Of a stretch of 64,000 bases of DNA, positions 29,103 through 39,135 are shown piece by piece. The notes beneath the pieces were generated by a model that did not search any database, was not told where the DNA came from, and saw only the letters and a program-made list of their open reading frames with translations. Location: the NCBI GenBank assembly GCA_001899765.1, contig MKWM01000073.1:127789-191788 (forward strand). The letters run 5' to 3'. Origin of the DNA: Thiobacillus sp. 63-78 (GTDB lineage Bacteria; Pseudomonadota; Gammaproteobacteria; Burkholderiales; Thiobacillaceae). The stretch's first letter is position 1, and each line of letters starts with the position of its first letter. Both the position numbers and the translations under genes were made by a program.

Positions 29103-31880
29103 ATGCCCGACTATCGTTCCTGGACCACCACCCGCGGCCGCAACATGGCGGGAGCGCGTGCGCTGTGGCGCGCCACCGGCATGAAGGATGCCGACTTCAG
29201 CAAGCCCATTATCGCGATCGCCAACTCGTTCACCCAGTTCGTGCCGGGGCATGTACACCTGAAGGACATGGGCCAACTGGTCGCCCGCGAGATCGAGGCA
29301 GCGGGCGGCGTGGCCAAGGAATTCAATACCATCGCGGTGGACGACGGCATCGCCATGGGCCATGGCGGCATGCTGTACAGCCTGCCGAGCCGCGACCTCA
29401 TCGCCGACTCGGTCGAATACATGGTCAACGCCCACTGCGCCGACGCGCTGGTGTGCATTTCCAACTGCGACAAGATCACCCCGGGGATGCTCAACGCCGC
29501 GCTGCGGCTGAATGTCCCGACCGTGTTCGTCTCCGGCGGGCCGATGGAAGCCGGCAAGGTGGTGTGGGAATCCAAAACCATCAAGCTCGACCTGGTCGAT
29601 GCCATGGTGTCGGCGGCCGACGCCAAGTTCAGCGACGACAAGGTCAATGAGCTGGAGCGCTCGGCCTGCCCGACCTGCGGCTCGTGCTCAGGCATGTTCA
29701 CCGCCAACTCGATGAACTGCCTGACCGAGGCGCTGGGACTTTCGCTGCCGGGCAACGGCTCGCTGCTGGCGACCCACGCCGACCGCAGAAACCTGTTCCT
29801 CGCCGCCGGCCGCCTGATCGTGAAGAACGCACGGCGCTATTACGAGGACGGCGACACCCGCGTGCTGCCGCGCGCGATTGCCAGCTTCGACGCCTTCGAG
29901 AACGCCATCGCGCTCGACATCGCGATGGGCGGTTCGACCAACACCGTGCTGCACCTGCTGGCCGCCGCGCACGAGGCCGGAGTCGATTTCACGATGCAGG
30001 ATATCGACCGCATGAGCCGCCGCGTGCCGCATCTGTCCAAGGTCGCGCCGTCGATCCAGACCTACCACATGGAAGACGTGCACCGCGCCGGCGGCGTCAT
30101 GGCCATATTGGGCGAGCTCGAACGCGGCGGGCTGATTCACCGCAACGTGCCGACCGTGCTGATGAAATCGCTCGGCGAGCAGATCGACGTCTACGACATC
30201 CGCCGCACCCAGGACAAGGATGTGAAAGACTATTTCCGCGCCGCGCCCGGCGGCGTGCCGACGCAGACCGCGTTCTCGCAGGATCGCCGCTTCGCCAGGC
30301 TCGACGACGACCGCGCCAACGGCTGCATCCATGACCTCGAACACGCCTATTCGAAGGAAGGCGGGCTGGCGGTGCTGTACGGCAACCTCGCGCTGGACGG
30401 CTGCATCGTCAAGACGGCGGGCGTGGACGAAAGCATCTGGAAATTCTCCGGCCCGGCACGCGTGTTCGAATCGCAGGACGCGACGGTGGAAGCCATTCTC
30501 GGCGGCCACATCCAGCCCGGCGACGTCGTGGTGATCCGCTACGAAGGCCCGCGCGGCGGTCCCGGCATGCAGGAAATGCTCTACCCGACCTCGTACCTGA
30601 AATCGAAGGGCCTCGGCGCGGCGTGTGCGCTCATCACCGACGGCCGCTTCTCCGGCGGCACGTCGGGGCTGTCGATCGGCCACGCCTCGCCGGAAGCGGC
30701 CGAGGGCGGCGCCATCGGCCTGATCGAGGAAGGCGATACCATCGAGATCGACATCCCCAGGCGCACGATCAACGTCGCGCTAAGCGATGCCGAACTCGAC
30801 CGCCGCCGCGCCGCGATGGACGCGAAAGGCGCGCAGGCCTGGAGGCCGGTCAATCGGGTGCGCGAAGTATCGGCCGCGCTGCGGGCCTACGCGGCGATGG
30901 CCACCAGTGCGGCGTTTGGCGCCGTGCGCGACGTCAGCCTGGTCGAGCATCCGACCGAAGCGCAGGCGCACGCCGATCCGCTGGCGCGCTTTGTCATTCC
31001 GGGCCAGTTGAGTTTCCGTACCGGTGCGGGAGGGCTGACCTACGCCGACATCGACAACCATGATGGCCGCGCGACGATCTGCCTGCAGGGCGCGCACGTA
31101 GTGAGCTTTCGCCCCAAGTCGCAACAGGAACCGGTGGTGTGGGTGTCCGATGCCGCCCGATTCGCGCCGGGCAAATCCATCCGCGGCGGTGCGCCGGTGT
31201 GCTGGCCGTGGTTCGGCGCGCACGCCAGCGAGGCGTCGTTCCCCGCGCACGGTTTCGCGCGCACCGTGCCGTGGACCGTGACCGGCAGCCGCAAACGCAA
31301 CGACGCCCGCACCGAGATCACCTTGCAGTTGGCGGACAACGAACAGACCCGCGCGCAGTGGCCGCATGCCACGCGGCTGTCGTTGACGGTCATCGTCGGC
31401 GACAAGCTGGAGATGCATCTGGTGACGACCAATACGGGCGATGTGCCGATCCAGATCGGCGAAGCGCTGCACACCTATTTCCACATCAGCGACATCGGCA
31501 GCGTGAAAATCGCCGGGCTGGAAGGCGCGACGTACCACGACAAGGTCGACCACTTCGCCACCCGGAAACAAAACGGCGCCATCGGCTTCGACGGCGAAGT
31601 CGACCGCGTCTACGTCAATACGCCGGCCGATTGCGTGATCGAGGATGCAGGCCTCAAGCGCCGCATCCGCATCGCCAAGACCGGTTCGCAATCCACCGTC
31701 GTGTGGACGCCGTGGACGGAAAAAGCCGGGAAGATGGGCGACATGGGCCGCGGCAAATCCGGCGCCGGCTGGCGCGAAATGGTCTGCGTCGAGTCGGCCA
31801 ACGCGATGGACAACGTCGTCACCGTCGCGCCGGGCGAGACGCATATGCTGGCGGTGACGTACAGCGTCGAGGCTTTGTAA
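29103..31880 (+). CDS. ilvD: Dihydroxy-acid dehydratase fused to a hexose-6-phosphate mutarotase-like domain
   Basis: One 925-residue frame. Residues 1 to about 617 are a full Ilv[21 protein letters not shown] and the cluster segment [18 protein letters not shown], ending in [20 protein letters not shown]. IlvD makes the 2-keto acids of isoleucine, valine and leucine. After a short linker, residues about 630-925 are a YeaD/aldose-1-epimerase-like domain ([41 protein letters not shown], a late glutamate in MVCVESAN). No stop separates the two. The fusion is unusual; a lost stop or a sequencing error at the junction near 30960 is the alternative. Confidence 0.9.
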   Translation: MPDYRSWTTTRGRNMAGARALWRATGMKDADFSKPIIAIANSFTQFVPGHVHLKDMGQLVAREIEAAGGVAKEFNTIAVDDGIAMGHGGMLYSLPSRDLIADSVEYMVNAHCADALVCISNCDKITPGMLNAALRLNVPTVFVSGGPMEAGKVVWESKTIKLDLVDAMVSAADAKFSDDKVNELERSACPTCGSCSGMFTANSMNCLTEALGLSLPGNGSLLATHADRRNLFLAAGRLIVKNARRYYEDGDTRVLPRAIASFDAFENAIALDIAMGGSTNTVLHLLAAAHEAGVDFTMQDIDRMSRRVPHLSKVAPSIQTYHMEDVHRAGGVMAILGELERGGLIHRNVPTVLMKSLGEQIDVYDIRRTQDKDVKDYFRAAPGGVPTQTAFSQDRRFARLDDDRANGCIHDLEHAYSKEGGLAVLYGNLALDGCIVKTAGVDESIWKFSGPARVFESQDATVEAILGGHIQPGDVVVIRYEGPRGGPGMQEMLYPTSYLKSKGLGAACALITDGRFSGGTSGLSIGHASPEAAEGGAIGLIEEGDTIEIDIPRRTINVALSDAELDRRRAAMDAKGAQAWRPVNRVREVSAALRAYAAMATSAAFGAVRDVSLVEHPTEAQAHADPLARFVIPGQLSFRTGAGGLTYADIDNHDGRATICLQGAHVVSFRPKSQQEPVVWVSDAARFAPGKSIRGGAPVCWPWFGAHASEASFPAHGFARTVPWTVTGSRKRNDARTEITLQLADNEQTRAQWPHATRLSLTVIVGDKLEMHLVTTNTGDVPIQIGEALHTYFHISDIGSVKIAGLEGATYHDKVDHFATRKQNGAIGFDGEVDRVYVNTPADCVIEDAGLKRRIRIAKTGSQSTVVWTPWTEKAGKMGDMGRGKSGAGWREMVCVESANAMDNVVTVAPGETHMLAVTYSVEAL

Positions 31881-31884
31881 TTCT

Positions 31885-31990
31885 TAATCCGCGAATACCC
31901 GCAGGGCATATAAGGACGCGAAAGAAAACCCAAAGGACCAGATAAGCTCGATGAATTTCTTCGCGTCCCTTCGCGTACTTCGCGGATAAA
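31885..31990. repeat. Imperfect inverted repeat of the CCGCGAA-type dispersed element
   Basis: The left side begins AATCCGCGAATACCC and includes GGACGCGAAAGAAA; the right side contains TTTCTTCGCGTCC and TTCGCGGATAAA, which is its near reverse complement with one extra segment in the left arm. Such 'cgcgaag' palindromes are dispersed in many proteobacteria. It lies between ilvD and the ParA-like gene. Confidence 0.6.
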
Positions 31991-32012
31991 TGTTTTTAGT
32001 CAGGGAGAAATC

Positions 32013-32618
32013 ATGCGCGTGATTCTGGTGGCCAACCCCAAGGGCGGCAGCGGCAAGACGACGCTATCGATCAACCTGGCCGGCTATCTGGCGTCAAGGA
32101 ATGAACGCGTGGCGATGCTCGATCTCGACCGGCAGAAGTCCGCGACCCAATGGCTGGCGATGCGCGATGCCAGCTTGCCGGCGATCGATCTGATGCACGA
32201 AGGACAGAAGGCGGTCAGCGACTGGCTGGTGATCGATTCGCCCGCGGGACTGCATGGCAAGAACCTGGTGCGTGCGCTGAAGCTGGCGCACAAGGTGGTG
32301 GTCCCGATCGCACCGTCTTTATTCGACATTCGCGCCAGCCAGGATTTTCTCGCCGCGTTGCATACCGAAAAAGCGACGCGCAAGGGGCATGCCCTCGTCG
32401 GCGTGGTGGGGATGCGGGCCGACCCGCGCACCCGCGCCGGCGTCACGCTGGAGCAGTTCATGGCACAGCAGGACCTGCCGGTACTCGCGTATCTGCGCAA
32501 CACCCAGCATTACGTCAACGCCGCGTTCGAGGGCAAGAGCCTGTTCGACCTGCCGCACCACGTCGCCGAGCGCGACATGGAGCAATGGCGGGGGCTGATC
32601 GACTGGCTGGTGGCCTGA
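32013..32618 (+). CDS. ParA-family ATPase (orphan MinD/ParA type)
   Basis: A 201-residue protein. The deviant Walker A KGGSGKTT starts at residue 10, preceded by ILVANP; LDLDRQKSATQWL and DSPAGLHGKNL (switch/Walker B) follow. No ParB gene is next to it, so it is an orphan that may position some cellular cargo rather than a plasmid. A GGGAG box precedes the ATG. An ankyrin gene converges on it across a repeat cluster. Confidence 0.85.
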   Translation: MRVILVANPKGGSGKTTLSINLAGYLASRNERVAMLDLDRQKSATQWLAMRDASLPAIDLMHEGQKAVSDWLVIDSPAGLHGKNLVRALKLAHKVVVPIAPSLFDIRASQDFLAALHTEKATRKGHALVGVVGMRADPRTRAGVTLEQFMAQQDLPVLAYLRNTQHYVNAAFEGKSLFDLPHHVAERDMEQWRGLIDWLVA

Positions 32619-32630
32619 GTCGCTTTTCTC

Positions 32631-32848
32631 CTCGCCCGCTCGCGGGCGAGCACTCTGAAGGGTATCAAAGCGCCTCGCGCGCCCAAACCGCCCTCACCCC
32701 AACCCTCTCCCGCAAGCGGGCGAGCACCCTGAAGGGCATAAAGGAGCAAACGATGCACTGCGTGCGCCCAAACCGCCCTCACCCCAACCCTCTCCCGCAA
32801 GCGGGCGAGGGAGCAAACGATGCACTGCGTGCGCCCAAACCGATTAAT
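32631..32848. repeat. Cluster of REP-like direct and inverted repeats
   Basis: A 46-bp unit (starting GCGCCCAAACCGCCCTCACC) is repeated exactly at 32679-32724 and 32764-32809; a 33-bp unit starting GGAGCAAACGATGCACTGCG is repeated at 32743 and 32810. The units contain hairpins such as CTCGCCCGC / GCGGGCGAG (32631-32650). The end of the cluster (32831-32848) is the exact reverse complement of 40198-40215 before livG, so both belong to one dispersed family. Confidence 0.85.
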
Positions 32849-32850
32849 GA

Positions 32851-33429
32851 TCAATGCGCGGTCGGTTTCATCAGATTGACCACGTGAGGCTTGACCACGC
32901 TTTTGGTCGACGAGCACGAGCCGTCTTCCGACACGCCGAGCTGGCGTTCGGCTTCATTCAGCAGGTTGATCACGTCGACGTAGAACTTATCGTTCGCCAT
33001 CATGCGCGCGGTACGGCCGCCTTCGTTGGCGACGAGGACATTGGCGCCGGCATTGATCAGCCACTCCACCACCGACGCGTCGCCGCCGCCGGCGGCCAGC
33101 ATCAGCGGGGTGATGCCGAAGAAGATGCGCTCGTCGAGCGAGGCGCCGGCGTCAGCCAGTATTTCGACGACCTCGACATAGCCGTGGTCGGTCTCATCGT
33201 TGTAGGCGGCCCGGGCAAGCGCCGTCCAGCCCGACGGCGCCTTGGCGTTGACGTCGGCGCCGGCGGCCAGCAGCACCTGAACCGCGGCCACATGGCCGCC
33301 GTGTGCCGCGTGCATCAACGCGGTTTCGCCGGCCTCGTCGACCATGGCGGGATCGGCGCCGGCTTCGAGCTGTGCTTTGATTTGGGCGGAATCGCCCGAG
33401 CGGGCGGCATCGAATAGTGCCTGGGACAT
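32851..33429 (-). CDS. Ankyrin-repeat protein
   Basis: A 192-residue protein with four or five ankyrin repeats: GETALMHAAHGGHVAAVQVLLAAGADVNAK, then SGWTALARAAYN..., GITPLMLAAGGGDASVVEWLINAGANV and a degenerate last repeat. No signal peptide; probably cytosolic protein binding. AGGAG stands eight bases before the ATG. Its 3' end touches the REP cluster, which may supply the mRNA end. Confidence 0.88.
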   Translation of the reverse strand: MSQALFDAARSGDSAQIKAQLEAGADPAMVDEAGETALMHAAHGGHVAAVQVLLAAGADVNAKAPSGWTALARAAYNDETDHGYVEVVEILADAGASLDERIFFGITPLMLAAGGGDASVVEWLINAGANVLVANEGGRTARMMANDKFYVDVINLLNEAERQLGVSEDGSCSSTKSVVKPHVVNLMKPTAH

Positions 33430-33518
33430 GTTGAGCTCCTGCTTGGTGTGGGGGATTGCAATAAGCGTACAATTGTTGACTTATTTAATCAACTATTAAT
33501 CTGCAAGGTTCCGCCGCC

Positions 33519-35537
33519 ATGCCCAACCGTCTTGCCACCGAGCCCAGTCCCTATCTGCTGCAGCACGCCGGCAACCCGGTCGACTGGTACCCATGGGGCG
33601 AGGAGGCCCTGGAAAAAGCGCGCCGCGAGGACAAGCCCATCCTGCTGTCGATCGGCTATTCGGCCTGCCACTGGTGCCATGTGATGGCGCACGACTGCTT
33701 CGAGGATGCCGAGGTCGCGGCGGTGATGAACCGCCTGTTCGTCAACATCAAGGTTGACCGCGAGGAGCGGCCCGACCTCGACCAGATTTACCAGACCGCG
33801 CATCAGCTCTTGACCCGGCGCGGCGGCGGCTGGCCGCTGACGGTGTTCCTGGCGCCCGACCAGACGCCGTTCTTCGCCGGTACCTATTTTCCCAAGACGC
33901 CGCGTTACCAGTTGCCCGGCTTCATCGACCTGATGGAAAACGTCGCCCGTACCTGGCACGCACGGCGCGGCGAAGTGCTGGCGCAGAACGAGGCGGTGCG
34001 CGCCGCGCTCGCGCAGCAGCAGCCGGATGCGGGCATGCAGGAAACGCTGACCGATGCGCCGATCAAGCAGGCTGTACACGATCTCGCGCAGGCCTTCGAC
34101 CCGGTGTGGGGCGGTTTCTCGCGTGCGCCCAAGTTCCCGCGTCCCGGCGAACTGTTCTTTCTGCTGCGGGAGGCGCAAAGAAGCGGCCATGCGCAGGCGC
34201 GCGACATGGCGCTGTTCACCCTGCGCAAGATGGCGTCGGGCGGCGTGGTCGATCAGCTCGGCGGCGGCTTCTGCCGTTATTCCGTCGATGAGCAGTGGGT
34301 CATCCCGCACTTCGAGAAGATGCTCTACGACAACGGCCCGCTGCTGCATTTGTATGCCGACGCCTGGGCGCTGAGCGGCGAAGCCCTGTTCAGGGATACC
34401 GCGGAAGGCATCGTCGACTGGCTGTTGCGCGAGATGCGCGCACCGCAGGGCGGTTTCTATTCGGCGCTGGATGCCGACAGCGAAGGCCATGAAGGCAAAT
34501 TTTACGTGTGGACGCCCGATGAGGTGCGCGCGCTGCTGACACCCGAGGAATACGCCGTGGCGAGCCCGGTATACGGTTTCGACGGACCGCCCAATTTCGA
34601 GAATGCCTACTGGAATCCGGTGCTGGCACGTTCGTTGGGCGAGGTCGCGGCCGAGCTTGGGCTGGCCGAAGAAACCGCCGCCGCGCGGATGCAAAGCGCC
34701 CGCGCCAAGCTGTTTGCCGCGCGCGCGACGCGCGTGCGCCCCGGGTGCGACGACAAGCAGCTCACCAGCTGGAATGCGCTGATGATCGCCGGGCTGGCGC
34801 ATGCCGGGCGCGTGATGGCGCGTGCCGACTGGATCGATGCCGCACAGGATGCGATCGATTTCCTGCATCGGAATGTGTGGCGCGACGGGCGTCTGCTCGC
34901 CAGCAACAAGCACGGCGAGGCACGGCTGAACGCCTACCTCGACGACTACGCGTTCCTGCTCGATGCCCTGCTGGAGACCCTGCAGGCCGGCTACCGCGAG
35001 GCCGACATGGCCTGGGCACGCGAACTCGCCGATGCCCTGTTGAGGCATTTCGAGGATGCCGACGCGGGTGGATTTTTCTTCACCAGCCACGACCATGAAG
35101 CGCTGATCACGCGCCCCAAGCCCGGCTATGACAACGCCACGCCGTCGGGCAACGGCGTGGCGGCGTTCGCCCTGCAGCGGCTCGGGCATCTATTGGGCGA
35201 GACGCGCTACCTCGACGCCAGCGTGCGCTGCCTGAACCTGTTCCATGCACACCTGATCCAGCAGCCGATCGCCTATCCGACGCTGTTGGCCGTGCTCGAC
35301 GAGGCGCTGCAGCCGCCGCGCGTCATCCTGCTGCGCGGCCCGCACGCCGCATTGAACGAGTGGGTGGCAGCGCTGACGCCGAAACTTGGCGCACGCGACC
35401 TGATGCTGACACTGCCCAATGGACTGGCGTTGCCTGACGCGCTGTCGAGGCCGGAAGTGGATCACGCTGTCGCCTGGGTCTGCAGCGGCACGGCGTGTCG
35501 GCCGCCAGTGAGCGATCTGGCGGCCGTTCTGGAATAA
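33519..35537 (+). CDS. YyaL-type thioredoxin-domain protein (DUF255, SSP411 family)
   Basis: A 672-residue protein. The N-terminal DUF255 thioredoxin-like domain starts with [24 protein letters not shown] and has C50-HW-C53; a six-hairpin glycosidase-like domain follows ([21 protein letters not shown]). Such proteins are widespread, but the catalytic role is not established. Length is normal. It stands alone, divergent from the ankyrin gene. Confidence 0.9.
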   Translation: MPNRLATEPSPYLLQHAGNPVDWYPWGEEALEKARREDKPILLSIGYSACHWCHVMAHDCFEDAEVAAVMNRLFVNIKVDREERPDLDQIYQTAHQLLTRRGGGWPLTVFLAPDQTPFFAGTYFPKTPRYQLPGFIDLMENVARTWHARRGEVLAQNEAVRAALAQQQPDAGMQETLTDAPIKQAVHDLAQAFDPVWGGFSRAPKFPRPGELFFLLREAQRSGHAQARDMALFTLRKMASGGVVDQLGGGFCRYSVDEQWVIPHFEKMLYDNGPLLHLYADAWALSGEALFRDTAEGIVDWLLREMRAPQGGFYSALDADSEGHEGKFYVWTPDEVRALLTPEEYAVASPVYGFDGPPNFENAYWNPVLARSLGEVAAELGLAEETAAARMQSARAKLFAARATRVRPGCDDKQLTSWNALMIAGLAHAGRVMARADWIDAAQDAIDFLHRNVWRDGRLLASNKHGEARLNAYLDDYAFLLDALLETLQAGYREADMAWARELADALLRHFEDADAGGFFFTSHDHEALITRPKPGYDNATPSGNGVAAFALQRLGHLLGETRYLDASVRCLNLFHAHLIQQPIAYPTLLAVLDEALQPPRVILLRGPHAALNEWVAALTPKLGARDLMLTLPNGLALPDALSRPEVDHAVAWVCSGTACRPPVSDLAAVLE

Positions 35538-35618
35538 CGGTTTATCAGCATTTGCTATTAGGAACTCGCGCCGGCCCCTGCTATCAAATAAACAGTCTGT
35601 CTGTCATCAGGGGCGATC

Positions 35619-36416
35619 ATGAGTACACATACCGGACATGCCGTATTCCATCCCCAGACCGCCCACATGGACCTGCCGGGCATCCGCAACGTGAGTTTCG
35701 ACGCACCTTTCCAGTGGCTGCGCGAAGGGGCCGCGGACCTGCTCAAGGCCTGGCCGCTGAGCCTGTTCTATGGCGTCGTGATAGCGCTGCTGGGCTATGC
35801 GCTGACTCATGCCGCAGAGGGCAGACCGCATCTGGCGATGGCGCTGACCTCGGGCTTCCTCTTCGTCGCACCGGTGCTGGCGCTGGTGTTCTACGGCGTC
35901 AGCCACCGGCTGGAGCATCACCACAAGCTGCCGCGCCTGTTCGTTCCCCTGCTGGCGTGGCGCGCCAATCCGGGTTCGCTGGGGCTGTTCACCGTGATGC
36001 TGCTGTTCGTGCTCATTTCGTGGGAGCGCATCTCTGCCATCCTGGTCGCGCTGTTCCTCAACGGCTCGGGCATCGGCGGACTGTCTGATCTGATGAGCGT
36101 CAGTGCAGTGCAGCAGCATACCGACTTCGTCCTGGCCTACGTGGCGTTTGGCGGCGTGCTGGCTCTGATGGTGTTCAGCATCTCGGTGGTGTCGCTGCCG
36201 ATGATGATGCACCGCAAAGTCGATTTTGCCACCGCGCTGGTGACCAGCTTCATGGCGACCCGCCTCAATTTCCCGGTGATGCTGCTGTGGGGCGCCCTGA
36301 TTGCCGGCCTGGTCGCCATCGGCATGGCCACCCACTTCATCGCCATGGTGGTGATCTTCCCGTGGCTGGGCCATGCCAGCTGGCATGCCTACCGCACACT
36401 GATCGAGCACGAATAA
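35619..36416 (+). CDS. DUF2189-type integral membrane protein
   Basis: A 265-residue protein with about six hydrophobic segments. The N-terminal soluble part (RNVSFDAPFQWLREGAADLLKAWPLSLFYGVV) and the helix FVAPVLALVFYGVSHRLEHH resemble DUF2189, a domain linked by annotation to cytochrome c oxidase-like membrane proteins. GGFVHW-type metal sites are absent. AGGGG precedes the ATG. Function unknown; the nearby cytochrome c gene is on the same strand but 135 bp away. Confidence 0.78.
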   Translation: MSTHTGHAVFHPQTAHMDLPGIRNVSFDAPFQWLREGAADLLKAWPLSLFYGVVIALLGYALTHAAEGRPHLAMALTSGFLFVAPVLALVFYGVSHRLEHHHKLPRLFVPLLAWRANPGSLGLFTVMLLFVLISWERISAILVALFLNGSGIGGLSDLMSVSAVQQHTDFVLAYVAFGGVLALMVFSISVVSLPMMMHRKVDFATALVTSFMATRLNFPVMLLWGALIAGLVAIGMATHFIAMVVIFPWLGHASWHAYRTLIEHE

Positions 36417-36551
36417 CGAAACACAATGTTCTACGGGGCCTGGTAACAAATAGCCAAGCCTCCGTCTTGCGTGGAAGGGGATTTACCTTAATATTGGGGC
36501 CGCGAAGATGTCCCGAGCGCGACCAACCCGACTTCCACGGAGACCGTATAA

Positions 36552-36878
36552 ATGAACAAGTTGATGATGACTGCGGCATCGGCTGCGCTGCTGATGATGT
36601 CCGGCGCGGCTTCTGCGGACGATCCGGCTGCGGCCATGGCACTCGCCCAGAAGAACGCCTGTTTGTCCTGCCACGGCGTGGACAAGAAGATCGTAGGCCC
36701 GGCCTACAAGGACATTGCCCGGAAATATGAGGGCGACAAGACCGCGCATGCCAGATTGGTCGCCAAGGTCAAGACCGGTGGCAAGGGCGTATGGGGAGAG
36801 ATTCCCATGCCGCCGAACCCGCAGGTCAGCGCCGCGGACACGGACAAGATCATTTCCTGGATTCTGAGCCTGAAATAG
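36552..36878 (+). CDS. Periplasmic class I cytochrome c (c551/c552 type)
   Basis: A 108-residue preprotein with a signal peptide cleaved after about ASA (residue 22). Haem is bound at C37-LS-C40-H41; M86 in IPMPPN is the probable sixth ligand. The compact fold and GPAYKDIA/GVWGEIPMPPN segments match the small electron carriers that feed terminal oxidases or nitrite reductase. GGAG lies 9 bases before the ATG, and a hairpin terminator follows. Confidence 0.92.
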   Translation: MNKLMMTAASAALLMMSGAASADDPAAAMALAQKNACLSCHGVDKKIVGPAYKDIARKYEGDKTAHARLVAKVKTGGKGVWGEIPMPPNPQVSAADTDKIISWILSLK

Positions 36879-36900
36879 TTCGCCCCCCGCCCCTCGACAC

Positions 36901-36930
36901 CACAAGGCCGGCGTTCGCGTCGGCCTTGTG
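36901..36930 (+). terminator. Hairpin after the cytochrome c gene
   Basis: CACAAGGCCG (36901-36910) and CGGCCTTGTG (36921-36930) form a perfect 10-bp stem with a 10-base loop, 22 bases after the stop. Only a weak T-run follows (CGTTCC), so termination may be partial. It separates the cytochrome gene from the livK transcript. Confidence 0.6.
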
Positions 36931-37014
36931 CGTTCCGGGCGCCCCGAAAGCCGGCCGTGGCGGGCTTTGTGGTATAAATCCCACGTTTGATTCTGATGAC
37001 GGGGGAAGACCGGG

Positions 37015-38166
37015 ATGACGGCTCGAAGGCTGGCTTGGGTAATGGCGGCGGCATTACTGACCGCAGCGTGCGGCGACAAGGCGCAGCAGAAGGACGGCGA
37101 TCAGGTCGTGTTGATCGGCCAGGCGTCCCCCCTTACCGGGCCGCAGGCACATCTGGGCAAGGACAACGAAAACGGCGCGCGCATGGCGCTGGATGAAATC
37201 AACGCCGCCGGACTCACGCTGGGCGGCAGGAAAGTCGTGCTCGAAATGCGCAGCGAGGACGATGCGGCCGACCCCAAAACCGCCACCACCGTGGCCCAGA
37301 AGCTGGTCGATGAAGGCGTAGTCGGGGTGATCGGTCACCTCAATTCGGGCGCCACGATCCCGGCTTCCAGGATCTATTCCAGCAACGGCATTCCACAGAT
37401 TTCCCCCTCGGCCACGGCGGTCGCCTATACGGCAGCGGGCTACAAAACGGCTTTCCGCGTCATGACCAACGATGCGCAGCAAGGCAGCGTACTGGGGAAT
37501 TACGCCGTGACCAGGCTGGGCGCGAAGAAGATCGCCATCATCGACGATCGCACCGCCTACGGTCAGGGGCTGGCCGACGAAGTCGAGAAGGCGGTCAAGG
37601 CGGCCGGCGGCGACGTGGTGGCGCGCGAATACACCTCCGACCGTTCGACCGATTTCATGGCGATCCTCACTTCCATCAAGGGCAAGTCGCCCGACCTGGT
37701 GTTCTTCGGCGGCATGGACCCGCAGGCCGCGCCCATGATCAAGCAGATGAAACAACTGGGCATGAAGGCGAAATTCCTCGGCGGCGACGGTGCGCAGACG
37801 CCCACCTTCATCGAACTGGCCGGCGCCAGCGCCGAGGGCGCGCTGGCCTCCAACCCCGGCCTGCCGCTCGACGCCATGCCCGGCGGCGCCGCGTTCAAGA
37901 CCCGGTTCGTGGCCAGGTACGGCACCATCCAGAATTACGCACCCTATGCCTACGATGCCATGCACGTGCTGGTCGCCGCGATGAAGCGCGCTGATTCCAG
38001 CGATCCCGCCAAATATCTGGCCGAGTTGCCGAAGACCGATTATCAGGGCGTGACCGGACACATCCGCTTCGACGCCAAGGGCGACCTCGCCGGCGGCGCG
38101 GTCACGCTGTACCAGGTGAAGGGCGGCACGTGGCAGCCGCTCGAAACCGTGCAAAGCGGCCAGTAA
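37015..38166 (+). CDS. livK: Branched-chain amino-acid-type ABC transporter, substrate-binding lipoprotein
   Basis: A 383-residue periplasmic binding protein. The signal peptide ends in LLTAACGDK, a lipobox that lets Lgt anchor the protein at C20. The body (VVLIGQASPLTGPQAHLGKDNENGARMALDEINA) is the type I periplasmic-binding fold of LivJ/LivK. The ligand is most likely leucine, isoleucine or valine, although relatives bind urea or amides. First gene of a five-gene transporter operon. Confidence 0.92.
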   Translation: MTARRLAWVMAAALLTAACGDKAQQKDGDQVVLIGQASPLTGPQAHLGKDNENGARMALDEINAAGLTLGGRKVVLEMRSEDDAADPKTATTVAQKLVDEGVVGVIGHLNSGATIPASRIYSSNGIPQISPSATAVAYTAAGYKTAFRVMTNDAQQGSVLGNYAVTRLGAKKIAIIDDRTAYGQGLADEVEKAVKAAGGDVVAREYTSDRSTDFMAILTSIKGKSPDLVFFGGMDPQAAPMIKQMKQLGMKAKFLGGDGAQTPTFIELAGASAEGALASNPGLPLDAMPGGAAFKTRFVARYGTIQNYAPYAYDAMHVLVAAMKRADSSDPAKYLAELPKTDYQGVTGHIRFDAKGDLAGGAVTLYQVKGGTWQPLETVQSGQ

Positions 38167-38205
38167 GCCGGGCTGAATTCAACCGGTCCCGGCGCCGGCG
38201 CAAAG

Positions 38206-39135
38206 ATGGATATCTTCCTGCAACAACTCATCAACGGCCTGGTGCTCGGCAGCGTGTACGCGCTGGTGGCGCTGGGCTACACCATGGTGTACGGCATCCT
38301 CGAACTCATCAATTTCGCCCATGGCGAGATCACCATGATGGGGGCGATGGTGGCGCTGGCCGTGATCGGCGCGCTGGCGCTGGCGGCGCCCGGGCTGCCG
38401 GGCGTGCTGGTGCTGGGGGCGGGGCTGGCGGTGGCGATTCCGGTGTGCGTGGCGCTCGGTCTGCTGATCGAGCGCGTCGCCTACCGGCCGCTGCGGCATG
38501 CGCCGCGGTTGGCGCCGCTCATCACGGCGATCGGCGTATCGATCATCCTGCAGAACATTGCCATGCTGATCTGGGGCAAGCAGTACATCCCCTTTCCCGC
38601 CATCCTGCCGCAGGCACGGCATACGGTTTATGGGGCATCGATCACCAACGTGCAGATTGCCATCCTGCTGCTGGCCACGGGCATCATGCTGACGCTGATT
38701 CTGGTGGTCAGGAAAACCCGGCTGGGCCGTGCCATGCGCGCCACCGCACAATCGCGCCAGGTGGCAAGCCTGATGGGCGTGGACGTCAACCGCGTGATCG
38801 CCGCCACGTTCGCGATCGGCTCGGCGCTGGCGGCGGTGGCCGGCGTCATGGTCAGCGCGTATTACGGGCTGGCGCACTATTACATGGGTTTCCTGCTCGG
38901 CCTCAAGGCCTTCTCGGCAGCCGTATTGGGCGGCATCGGAAATCTGGCGGGGGCGATGCTGGGCGGCCTGCTGCTGGGTCTGATCGAGTCGTTCGGCGCG
39001 GGCTATATCGGCGACCTGACCGGAGGGTTCCTCGGCAGCAATTACCAGGACGTGTTCGCCTTCTTCGTGCTGATCACCGTGCTGGTATTCCGCCCTTCCG
39101 GCCTGCTGGGCGTGCGGGGAGGCGAGCGTGCCTAG
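38206..39135 (+). CDS. livH: Branched-chain amino-acid-type ABC transporter, permease LivH
   Basis: A 309-residue inner-membrane permease with about eight helices. It starts MDIFLQQLINGLVLGSVYALVALGYTMVYGILELINFAHGE, the LivH hallmark, and ends KAFSAAVLGGIGNLAGAMLGGLLLG, the EAA-like contact loop with the ATPases. It lies 39 bp after livK and overlaps livM by eight bases. Confidence 0.94.
   Translation: MDIFLQQLINGLVLGSVYALVALGYTMVYGILELINFAHGEITMMGAMVALAVIGALALAAPGLPGVLVLGAGLAVAIPVCVALGLLIERVAYRPLRHAPRLAPLITAIGVSIILQNIAMLIWGKQYIPFPAILPQARHTVYGASITNVQIAILLLATGIMLTLILVVRKTRLGRAMRATAQSRQVASLMGVDVNRVIAATFAIGSALAAVAGVMVSAYYGLAHYYMGFLLGLKAFSAAVLGGIGNLAGAMLGGLLLGLIESFGAGYIGDLTGGFLGSNYQDVFAFFVLITVLVFRPSGLLGVRGGERA

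Noticed and set aside
32679..32809. CRISPR or minisatellite reading of the 46-bp repeats
   Set aside because: Only two copies, carrying REP-type hairpins and a related copy 7 kb away; no cas genes are present.
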